From the NCBI GenBank assembly GCA_021768185.1, contig JAETNP010000004.1, positions 1 through 64,000 of the forward strand: DNA of 64,000 bases, written 5' to 3'. Below, one piece after another: positions 15,636 to 26,118 of this stretch (its first letter is position 1; every line of letters starts with the position of its first letter). A program made the translations under genes and the position numbers. The DNA is from Oscillospiraceae bacterium (GTDB taxonomy: Bacteria; Bacillota; Clostridia; Oscillospirales; Oscillospiraceae). Under the pieces are notes generated by a model. That model ran no database searches. It was not told the origin of the DNA and saw nothing but the letters and a program-made list of their open reading frames with translations.

Positions 15636-16712
15636 ATGTCTAAAATCAAGAAGGGCGTCAAGCTGGACCATATTTCCAAGATCTATCAGGACCCCAAGAC
15701 CGGCAAGGATTTTTACGCGGTGAAGGATACCTCCCTGACCATCGAGCCCGGCTCCTTTGTGACGCTGCTGGGCCCCTCCGGCTGCGGGAAGACCACCACC
15801 CTGCGGATGATCGCCGGATTTGAGAGTCCCGACGAGGGCGAGATCTACCTGGGGGACCAGGCCATCAACGCTCTTACCCCCAACAAGCGGGACACCGCCA
15901 TGGTGTTCCAGAGCTACGCTCTGCTCCCCCATTACAACGTATTTGACAACGTGGCCTATGGCCTGAAGCTGCGGAAGGTCCCCAAGGACGAAATCAAGGA
16001 CCGGGTCATGAAGATCCTGGACCTGGTGGAGCTTACCGGCATGGAGGGGCGCATGACCAACCAGCTCTCCGGCGGCCAGCAGCAGCGGGTCGCCCTGGCG
16101 CGGGCGCTGGTCATCGAGCCAAGCGTGCTTCTCTTCGACGAGCCTCTGAGCAATCTGGACGCCAAGCTGCGGGTGTCCATGCGAACGGAGATCCGCCGCA
16201 TCCAGCAGGAGGTGGGCATCACAGCTATTTATGTCACCCATGACCAGAGCGAGGCCATGGCCCTCTCGGACAACATCATCATCATGAACAAGGGCGTGGT
16301 GGCGCAGATGGGTTCCCCCCAGGAGATATACTACCATCCCAACAGCGAATTTGTGGCGGACTTCATCGGGGAGGCCAATTTCCTGAAAGGAAGCTTCCAG
16401 CGGCAGGACGGGGACCACGCGATCCTGAACATTGAGGGCCATTCCGCCCGGGTTCCCGCCAAGGAGGGCATGTCGGCGGGGACGGAGTACACCGTGGTGC
16501 TGCGGCCGGAGTCCGCCGTTCTGGCGGACGAGGGCGGGCTGCCCTGCAGGGTCATCCTTTCCTGCTTCATGGGGTCCTATCAGAATTATCATGTGATGGT
16601 AGGGGATACGCTGGTAAAGCTCACGGACTATAATCCGAAGAACAAGAAGATCTATGCCGTTGGGGATCAGTGTTCGTTGGTATTTGATCCGGAGTCGGTA
16701 CATATCCTGTAA
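15636..16712 (+). CDS. ABC importer ATPase, FbpC/PotA type
   Basis: 358 residues, starting at ATG 15636 three bases after the permease stop (GGAGGCAG upstream). Walker [14 protein letters not shown]-loop VFQSYALLPHYNVFDNV, signature [15 protein letters not shown], Walker [12 protein letters not shown] and the switch His in YVTHDQSE are intact. A C-terminal TOBE domain covers residues from about 280. It is the energiser of the second importer, and a hairpin terminator follows its stop. Confidence 0.85.
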   Translation: MSKIKKGVKLDHISKIYQDPKTGKDFYAVKDTSLTIEPGSFVTLLGPSGCGKTTTLRMIAGFESPDEGEIYLGDQAINALTPNKRDTAMVFQSYALLPHYNVFDNVAYGLKLRKVPKDEIKDRVMKILDLVELTGMEGRMTNQLSGGQQQRVALARALVIEPSVLLFDEPLSNLDAKLRVSMRTEIRRIQQEVGITAIYVTHDQSEAMALSDNIIIMNKGVVAQMGSPQEIYYHPNSEFVADFIGEANFLKGSFQRQDGDHAILNIEGHSARVPAKEGMSAGTEYTVVLRPESAVLADEGGLPCRVILSCFMGSYQNYHVMVGDTLVKLTDYNPKNKKIYAVGDQCSLVFDPESVHIL

Positions 16713-16716
16713 AAAC

Positions 16717-16744
16717 GAGGCCCGGAGCGGCAGCTCCGGGCCTC
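16717..16744 (+). terminator. Hairpin after the second importer
   Basis: GAGGCCCGGAGC (16717-16728) pairs perfectly with GCTCCGGGCCTC (16733-16744) around GGCA. There is no U-tract. Two more hairpins follow before the convergent gene. Confidence 0.6.
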
Positions 16745-16785
16745 ATGCAATCCTTCGATGAAAAGCATCCTTCCGTCACCCGCGG

Positions 16786-16864
16786 GCCGCCTGCATCATA
16801 CATGGCAGGCGGCTTTGTCTGCGGCCTGAAGCGCCCCCCTCTCAGCAGGGGAGAGGGGGGCGCT
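16786..16864. terminator. Two further hairpins in the convergent intergenic region
   Basis: GCCGCCTGC (16786-16794) pairs with GCAGGCGGC (16805-16813), followed by TTTG. AGCGCCCCCCTCTC (16830-16843) pairs with GAGAGGGGGGCGCT (16851-16864), followed by TTTC. They separate the rightward importer from the leftward pseudouridine synthase gene and probably stop both transcripts. Confidence 0.6.
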
Positions 16865-16887
16865 TTCTTGATGCTGTGATGGAACGG

Positions 16888-17868
16888 TCATTTTGGATTT
16901 CCCGGATAATTGCCGCCGAAATACTTTTCCGCAAACGGAACGCTCTTTACCCGGAATTCCCTGCCCCGCAGGTATTCCAGCGGACCGGCGTCCGTCTGGA
17001 AGTCAAACCGCAGGTAATAGCTGTAAAGCGCCTGCCGCGTCTCGCCGTATTGGCGGTTGACCTCCCCCTTCCCATATTTCCCGTCCCCCAGCAGCGGATG
17101 TCCCGCATCCGCGAAGGACGCCCGGATCTGGTGGGTCCGGCCCGTCAGAAGCTCGGCTTCCACAAGGCTCAGCGCTCCCTTGTTTTTGACGGTGCGGTAG
17201 AGCGTGACAGCAGACTTCCCTCCGGGGACGGGCCGGTGATAGACGGAGACCTGCTTTTTCCCCTCGTCCTTCAGAAGAAAGCACTCTATCCGCCCCTCCG
17301 GCGGCTTCATGGCTCCCAGGGTCACGCACAGATACTTCTTGGTGATCTCCCGGTCCCGGATTTTGGCCGTCAGGACCCGTAAGGCTTCGGCATTTTTCGC
17401 CGCAATCACGATGCCGCCGGTGTTGCGGTCGATGCGGTTGCACAGCGCCGGGGCGAAGGCGTTCTCCCATTTGGGATTCCACTCACGCTTCTGGTAGAGG
17501 TAAGCCTGGATGTGGTTGATGAGGGTGTTCACCTTCTCCGTCTCGTCGGCGTGGACCACCAGGCCGGGACGCTTGTCCACCAGGAGGAGGTTCTCGTCCT
17601 CGTACAGGACGTCCAGCCTGGGCTGGAAAAGGGTGAGGAACAGGTTGTCCTCCCGGGGCTGCTCAAAGAATTCGTCGTTGACATACACCTGGAGCACGTC
17701 CCCCTCGGCCAGGCGCTGGTCCCGCTGGCAGCGGGCGTTGTTGCACTTGATCCGCTTGATGCGGATATATTTTTGCAGCAGCGCCGGGGGCAGCAGGGGC
17801 ATGTTCTTCGATAAAAAGCGGTCCAGCCGCTGGCCCGCGTCGTTTTTTCCAATGGTAAATTCTCTCAT
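16888..17868 (-). CDS. RluA-family RNA pseudouridine synthase
   Basis: 326 residues from ATG 17868 (GGAAGGACG upstream). An S4-like N-terminal RNA-binding region (GQRLDRFLSKNMPLLP) is followed by the synthase domain with the catalytic Asp in the motif NRIDRNTGGIVIAAK, and later LLTGRTHQIRAS. It converts specific uridines of rRNA or tRNA to pseudouridine; which site cannot be told. The usual HRLD is NRID here, still with the catalytic Asp. Confidence 0.85.
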   Translation of the reverse strand: MREFTIGKNDAGQRLDRFLSKNMPLLPPALLQKYIRIKRIKCNNARCQRDQRLAEGDVLQVYVNDEFFEQPREDNLFLTLFQPRLDVLYEDENLLLVDKRPGLVVHADETEKVNTLINHIQAYLYQKREWNPKWENAFAPALCNRIDRNTGGIVIAAKNAEALRVLTAKIRDREITKKYLCVTLGAMKPPEGRIECFLLKDEGKKQVSVYHRPVPGGKSAVTLYRTVKNKGALSLVEAELLTGRTHQIRASFADAGHPLLGDGKYGKGEVNRQYGETRQALYSYYLRFDFQTDAGPLEYLRGREFRVKSVPFAEKYFGGNYPGNPK

Positions 17869-17885
17869 GGGGCGTCCTTCCTTTT

Positions 17886-18638
17886 TTACGCCGGCCGGCC
17901 GGCGCAGCAGGCGTATACCGCGAATTCCGCCTCCTTGCTGTCCGTCTCCGCCGAGGACAGGCCCAGCAGCTCGTCCAGCGCTTCCTGGTCGTAGGCCGCC
18001 AGGGCGCAGCACCCCAGCCCCAGCTCCTCGCAGGCCAGGTACACATTCTGGCAGGAGTGACCCGCGTCCAGCAGGATGTCCTTATGTCCGTGGCTGTCGT
18101 AACGCCACTCGCTGCGATAGGGCACCGCCGTCCACACCAGGCATACCGGCGCGCGCCCGGCAAACTCCTGTCCCGCCAGGGCGCAGGTCAGCTGGTCCGC
18201 CTGATTTGCCCGGCATCCCAGCCGCTCCAGCTTGTCCTCCAGAGCAAGATAGTGGTACACCCCCGGCGCCAGTCCCGCCACATTGTTGACGAAGACATAC
18301 AGCTCCAGCGGGTTCCGCGCACCGCCGGACGGCGCAGTGCGCAGAGTGCGGTACTCATTCACCGTTTTTACCCCCTGGGCCGCCCACAGGAGGAAGGACA
18401 GTTCCTCCAGCGTCAGCGGCCCGCCGCCGTAGCTCCTCCGGCTGCACCGGTTCTCCAGCAGAACCCCCAGGGGTGAAACATCCCGCTCCGGCAGCGCCGT
18501 CGTCTCTCCGCCCCGGCGGACCTCCATCGGAGGCATGGGCAGGCGCTCCTGCTGGTCGGTGGGGTATACGTTCTCTTCATCCACGGCTCGGTAGCCCTTT
18601 AAAAATTCCCGCATGGCGGCGGTATTTTTATGCCGCAT
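17886..18638 (-). CDS. SagB/ThcOx-type nitroreductase-fold oxidoreductase
   Basis: 250 residues from ATG 18638. The FMN-binding nitroreductase pattern is seen in ENRCSRRSYGGGPLTLEELS, TAPSGGARNPLELYVFV, LDAGHSCQNVYLACEELGLG. The SagB/ThcOx group oxidises thiazoline or other substrates; here there is no peptide-modifying partner, so it is probably a stand-alone flavin oxidoreductase. It ends 17 bases before the RluA-family start and is likely co-transcribed with it. Confidence 0.75.
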   Translation of the reverse strand: MRHKNTAAMREFLKGYRAVDEENVYPTDQQERLPMPPMEVRRGGETTALPERDVSPLGVLLENRCSRRSYGGGPLTLEELSFLLWAAQGVKTVNEYRTLRTAPSGGARNPLELYVFVNNVAGLAPGVYHYLALEDKLERLGCRANQADQLTCALAGQEFAGRAPVCLVWTAVPYRSEWRYDSHGHKDILLDAGHSCQNVYLACEELGLGCCALAAYDQEALDELLGLSSAETDSKEAEFAVYACCAGRPA

Positions 18639-18707
18639 AGTCGTTCCTCCTTATCAGCTGCTGCAGCCATTATAGCATACCTGGTATCTTTTTTCACCCC
18701 GTAAATA

Positions 18708-18743
18708 AAAAAATTGCCCCGCTCTGTAAGCGGGACAATTTTT
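18708..18743. terminator. Bidirectional terminator
   Basis: An A-rich arm AAAATTGCCCCGCT and its near-complement AGCGGGACAATTTT flank a five-base loop, with U-tracts on both strands. It overlaps the last codon of the ferritin-like gene and terminates its transcript. Confidence 0.7.
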
Positions 18744-19176
18744 ATAGATACGGCCGCAGATCGGCGGTCAATTGCTCCTCCAGATGAATCAGACGCCTGG
18801 CAATGCTTTTCGACGCTTCATCCGCCGCCTTATACTGATTGAGGTACCGGTACAGGGTCTTTACGCCCATGCCGCAGCCGTCTGTGATAAGATCAGCCGC
18901 CGTCCGATCCGAGTCCTCCATGCCCATCTTCCAGTTGGTCTTGAGCCACGACATGCCTTTGGCGGCGGCAGGCGGCTCCTTCCCCTCGTCGTGATACTTT
19001 TCCAGCAGCCCCTGGAGCTCGTTCTCCAATGTCTCATGGTCCTTTTTGCATTTGTCCAGACACTGCCGGAGATTTTTGCTGCGCACATGCTCCATCACCC
19101 CGCCGATGGACGCCGCGCCCATCTTGACTCCGGCGTCGCACTCCCGCAGCAGCTTGATGGTATCCGGTTCGATCAT
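18742..19176 (-). CDS. Ferritin-like (DUF2383-like) helical protein
   Basis: 144 residues from ATG 19176 (GGTGAG upstream). Almost entirely helical, with the pattern IKLLRECDAGVKMGAASIGG, LDKCKKDHETLENELQGLL and LYRYLNQYKAADEASKSIAR, which resembles short four-helix-bundle proteins often annotated DUF2383 in Clostridia. No complete di-iron motif is evident. Function unknown. It is divergent from the ATP synthase operon. Confidence 0.55.
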   Translation of the reverse strand: MIEPDTIKLLRECDAGVKMGAASIGGVMEHVRSKNLRQCLDKCKKDHETLENELQGLLEKYHDEGKEPPAAAKGMSWLKTNWKMGMEDSDRTAADLITDGCGMGVKTLYRYLNQYKAADEASKSIARRLIHLEEQLTADLRPYL

Positions 19177-19246
19177 GCTCTCACCCCCATTTTCTTCATA
19201 GCTGCAGTGTGCCCAATTTTCCGCGAAGCATCCATGATTTTGTCCG

Positions 19247-19275
19247 ATTCCAGCTCTTGACAAGGGTGGTATAAT
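19247..19275 (+). promoter_or_regulatory. Extended -10 promoter of the ATP synthase operon
   Basis: TGGTATAAT (TATAAT at 19270-19275) is an extended -10; the hexamer 17 bases upstream, ATTCCA, is weak. A TTGACA at 19257-19262 is too close to serve as -35 for this -10. The leader to the atpB start is about 60 bases. Confidence 0.5.
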
Positions 19276-19338
19276 TGTATCGCCGTATATGTGCCCCCGG
19301 GCGCATGAGGAAAGAAGACGCGAAAGAAGGAATGCTGA

Positions 19339-20572
<1,234 letters not shown>

Positions 20573-20578
20573 AGGCGG

Positions 20579-21076
20579 GTGGACGAGATGCCGTTGAATA
20601 TTGATTGGCAGCAGATCCTGCTGCACTGGCTGAATCTGGCCATCCTCACCGGCGGGCTGTACTTCCTGCTTTACAAGCCCGTCAAGCAGTTCATGGCAAA
20701 ACGGGAGGAGTACTACCGCTCCCTGGAACAGCAGGCCCAGGAGAAGCTGGCCCAGGCTCAGCAGCTGCAGGACCAGGCCCAGGCAAAGCTGGACGGCGCC
20801 GACGAGGAGATCCGGCAGGCCCGGGCCAAGGCCCAGCAGTCCGTCCAGCAGTCCGCCGAGGAACAGCTGGCCCGGGTCCAGGTCCAGGCCCAGCAGATCC
20901 TCACCCACGCCCGGGCGGAGGCGGAGCATGACCGGGAGGAGATCCTGCGCTCCTCCCAGCGGGAGCTGCGCCGTCTGGCCACAGAGGCCACCAAGCGCCT
21001 GGCGCTCCAGCAGGACCCCTTTGAGCAGTTCTTAGACCTTGCGGAGGAGGGTGCGGGCCATGACGAGAAGCGCTAG
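20579..21076 (+). CDS. atpF: F-type ATP synthase subunit b
   Basis: 165 residues from GTG 20579 (a start at ATG 20588 is equally possible). One N-terminal membrane helix (LNLAILTGGLYFLLYKPV) then a long, very Gln/Ala/Glu-rich coiled coil that forms the peripheral stalk. The 3' end overlaps the alpha gene by 17 bases. In ordinary operons the delta gene follows here; in this one a delta-like segment begins the next gene. Confidence 0.88.
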   Translation: MDEMPLNIDWQQILLHWLNLAILTGGLYFLLYKPVKQFMAKREEYYRSLEQQAQEKLAQAQQLQDQAQAKLDGADEEIRQARAKAQQSVQQSAEEQLARVQVQAQQILTHARAEAEHDREEILRSSQRELRRLATEATKRLALQQDPFEQFLDLAEEGAGHDEKR

Positions 21077-22823
21077 AGGCCGCCTGACGGCGGAGCTGCG
21101 CAGCGCCAGGGAGCCGTCCCAGGCCCAGCTCCAGCGGTTCGGGGACTTCCTCCAGCGGATCTACCAGCGCAAGGTCCCCCTCCACTGGGAGCAGGACGAG
21201 TCCCTGCGCTCCGGCTTCCGCCTCCAGGTGGGGTCCGACGTGTACGACTGGACTCTGGACGGGCGCATCCGCCAGTTTACGGACTACCTCCGACAGCTCC
21301 AGCCCGGGGAGAACGACCTGCTGCCCCTGATGCGTCAGGCGGCGGAGGACTGGACCCTGGCGATCATCCCGGAGGAGATCGGCCAGGTGCTGACGGTGGA
21401 CGACGAGATCGCCACCGTGGGCGGGCTGGAACACGCCCAGTACGGCGAGATCCTGCTCTTTGAATCCGGCGTCAAAGGCATGGTCATGGACCTGCGCCGG
21501 GGAGAGCTGAGCTGCATCCTCTTCGGCGGCGGCGAGGATGTCAGCGCCGGGAGCATTGTGCGCCGGACCCTGAAAACCGCCGGAATGCCGGTGGGCGACG
21601 GCTTCCTGGGCCGGGTGGTGGACGCCCTGGGCGTGCCCATCGACGGCAAGGGCCGCATCCATGCCCAGTCCTATCGGCCCATCGAGGCCCCCGCCCCCGG
21701 CATCCTGGACCGCCAGCCGGTGAACACCCCCATGGAGACGGGCCTGCTGGCCATCGACTCCATGTTCCCCATCGGACGGGGGCAGCGGGAGCTCATTATC
21801 GGGGACCGGCAGACCGGAAAGACTGCCATTGCCCTGGACACCATCCTCAATCAGAAGGGCAAGGGCGTGGTGTGCATCTACGTGGCCATCGGCCAGAAGA
21901 CCAGCTCCGTGGCCCAGCTGGTGGAGAACCTGAAACAGCGGGGGGCCATGGAGTATACCGCCGTGGTCAGCGCCTGCGCGGGGGACTCCGCCGCATTGCA
22001 GTATATCGCCCCCTACGCCGGGTGCGCCCTGGCGGAGTACTTCATGTACCAGGGGCAGGATGTGCTGATCGTCTACGACGACCTCAGCAAGCACGCCATC
22101 GCTTACCGGGCCCTGAGCCTCCTGCTGGAGCGCTCCCCGGGACGTGAGGCCTTCCCCGGCGACGTGTTCTATCTCCACTCCCGGCTTCTGGAACGGGCGG
22201 CCCATCTGTCCGATGAGCTGGGGGGCGGCAGCATGACCGCCCTGCCTATTGTGGAGACCCAGGCGGGAGATGTGTCCGCCTATATCCCCACCAACATCAT
22301 CTCCATCACCGACGGACAGATCTTCCTGGAGAGCGACCTGTTCTTCTCCGGCCAGCGGCCCGCCGTCAACGTGGGCCTCTCCGTGTCCCGTGTGGGCGGC
22401 GACGCCCAGACCCGGGCCATGAAGTCCGCCGCGGGCACCATCCGCCTGGATCTGGCCCAGTACCGGGAGATGGAGGTCTTTACCCAGTTCTCCAGCGACC
22501 TGGACGAATCCGCCAAGCGCCAGCTGGTCTACGGCCAGGGGCTCATGCGCTTGCTGCGCCAGACCCAGTACGCCCCCTTGGCCCAGCACCAGCAGGTCAT
22601 CCTCCTGGTGTGCGTGCTCAGCCACGTTATGCAGGACGTTCCCCTGGCGCGCATGGAGGAATTCCGGGGAGGCCTGCTGGCCTACGTGGAGGAGAACGCG
22701 CCGGACGTTTGCCGGGGCATCGACATGGCCGGACTGCTGTCCCAGTCGGACCGGGAGGAGATCGTGGAGCTGGCCCGGGGCTATCTGGCTCAGTTCCAGT
22801 CCGGCGGAAAGCAGGGAGGCTGA
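21060..22823 (+). CDS. atpA: F-type ATP synthase alpha subunit with fused delta-like C-terminal domain
   Basis: 587 residues from ATG 21060 (GGAGGAGGG at 21042-21050), about 85 longer than usual. Residues about 15-80 (LTAELRSAREPSQAQLQRF, RSGFRLQVGSDVYDWTLDGR) have the signature of the delta-subunit C-terminal domain, which normally binds the b stalk. A linker (81-103) joins the alpha body, which starts at EEIGQVLTVDDEIATVGGLE and carries Walker A GDRQTGKT (about residue 250), LIVYDDLSKHA and the arginine-finger region VGLSVSRVGGDAQTRAMK. The delta N-terminal domain and the normal alpha N-terminal helix that binds it are both missing. No separate delta gene lies in the operon. Confidence 0.88.
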   Translation: MTRSARGRLTAELRSAREPSQAQLQRFGDFLQRIYQRKVPLHWEQDESLRSGFRLQVGSDVYDWTLDGRIRQFTDYLRQLQPGENDLLPLMRQAAEDWTLAIIPEEIGQVLTVDDEIATVGGLEHAQYGEILLFESGVKGMVMDLRRGELSCILFGGGEDVSAGSIVRRTLKTAGMPVGDGFLGRVVDALGVPIDGKGRIHAQSYRPIEAPAPGILDRQPVNTPMETGLLAIDSMFPIGRGQRELIIGDRQTGKTAIALDTILNQKGKGVVCIYVAIGQKTSSVAQLVENLKQRGAMEYTAVVSACAGDSAALQYIAPYAGCALAEYFMYQGQDVLIVYDDLSKHAIAYRALSLLLERSPGREAFPGDVFYLHSRLLERAAHLSDELGGGSMTALPIVETQAGDVSAYIPTNIISITDGQIFLESDLFFSGQRPAVNVGLSVSRVGGDAQTRAMKSAAGTIRLDLAQYREMEVFTQFSSDLDESAKRQLVYGQGLMRLLRQTQYAPLAQHQQVILLVCVLSHVMQDVPLARMEEFRGGLLAYVEENAPDVCRGIDMAGLLSQSDREEIVELARGYLAQFQSGGKQGG

Positions 22824-22824
22824 C

Positions 22825-25125
<2,301 letters not shown>

Positions 25126-25126
<1 letters not shown>

Positions 25127-25536
25127 TGGACGCCTTTCAGGTACACATTCTGGCGGCGGACAAGACCTTCTATGAGGGCCCCTGCGTCAGCCTGACCATC
25201 CCCACCAGCGACGGAGAAATGGGCATTTGGGCCCACCACAGCGCCATGATTGCCGCCATACAGCCGGGAACGCTGCGCTATCAGGTCCCGGACGGGGAGC
25301 CGCAGATCGCGGCCATCTCCCCCGGCATGGTCAAGGTGGAGAAAAATGTGGTGGTGGTCCTGGTGGACTCCATCGAGCGCCCGGAGGAAATCGACGCCGT
25401 CCGTGCCCAGCGGGAGGCCGATCAGGCCCGGGAGATCATCCTCCAGAAGAAGAGCCGGCAGGAGTACCAGATCGCCCAGGGCAATCTGGCCCGGGCCCTG
25501 AACCGTCTGCGCATCAGCTCCCGGGGACTGGGATGA
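25126..25536 (+). CDS. atpC: F-type ATP synthase epsilon subunit
   Basis: 136 residues from ATG 25126, overlapping the beta stop by one base (TGATG). N-terminal beta-sandwich (FQVHILAADKTFYEGPCVS, GEMGIWAHHSAMIAAIQPG) and a C-terminal helical hairpin (EEIDAVRAQREADQAREI). It couples rotor and hexamer and can inhibit ATP hydrolysis. Last gene of the operon; a strong hairpin follows. Confidence 0.9.
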
Positions 25537-25564
25537 CCGATTGCCCCTTGGGGCATCGCAGAGA

Positions 25565-25597
25565 GCAAAGCGTCCGGAGGATCTCCGGGCGCTTTGC
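25565..25597 (+). terminator. Terminator of the ATP synthase operon
   Basis: GCAAAGCGTCCGGAG (25565-25579) pairs with CTCCGGGCGCTTTGC (25583-25597) with a single wobble pair around a GAT loop. The downstream tract is only modestly U-rich. Confidence 0.65.
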
Positions 25598-25671
25598 TGC
25601 TGCCTTGGCAGGGGCTGCGGCAAGACGGTTTGTGCAGTCTGTTGATTTGTGGGCCGGCGTATTGATATGAC

Positions 25672-25700
25672 TTGATTTTCTTTTGATTTTCAGATAAAAT
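25672..25700 (+). promoter_or_regulatory. Promoter of the phosphorelay cluster
   Basis: TTGATT (25672-25677), 17-base spacer, TAAAAT (25695-25700). It precedes the single-domain response regulator by 56 bases. Confidence 0.65.
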
Positions 25701-25755
25701 AAACTTCGTATGGGGTTTGGAAATCCCCTCCGCCACAAAACGAGGAGGTACTGAC

Positions 25756-26118
25756 ATGAAAAAGCGCATTTTAGTAGTAGATGATGATACGATGAATCTG
25801 GTGAGGACAAAGATGATTCTGGAGTCTGAGTACGAGGTTCTGCTGGTCGATTCCGGGATAAAAGCGCTGGATAAAATGCGGGGCGAAAGCGTAGATTTGG
25901 TCCTGCTGGATATTGAGATGCCAAAGCTGAACGGCTTTGAAACCTTTGAGCGTATGAAGGATTTTGCCGCCGGCGTACCGGTGATCTTTTTGACGGCGTC
26001 GGGACTGGAGGACGACGTGGTCAGCGCCATCAAGCTGGGGGCTGTGAATTATCTGGTGAAGCCCTTCGAGCCCCAGGAGCTGCTGAGACGGGTCGCGCAG
26101 GAGCTTTCAAGACAATGA
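25756..26118 (+). CDS. Single-domain response regulator
   Basis: 120 residues from ATG 25756 (GAGGAGGT upstream). Complete receiver domain: VVDDDTMN, phospho-acceptor Asp in LVLLDIEMPKLNG, FLTASG and YLVKPFEP. It has no output domain, so it probably acts as a phosphate shuttle or sink for the two kinases encoded directly after it. Its stop overlaps the next start (ATGA). Confidence 0.85.
   Translation: MKKRILVVDDDTMNLVRTKMILESEYEVLLVDSGIKALDKMRGESVDLVLLDIEMPKLNGFETFERMKDFAAGVPVIFLTASGLEDDVVSAIKLGAVNYLVKPFEPQELLRRVAQELSRQ

Noticed and set aside
19257-19275. TTGACA with TATAAT before atpB as a standard promoter pair
   Set aside because: The spacer is only seven bases; the -10 more likely works as an extended TGG-TATAAT.
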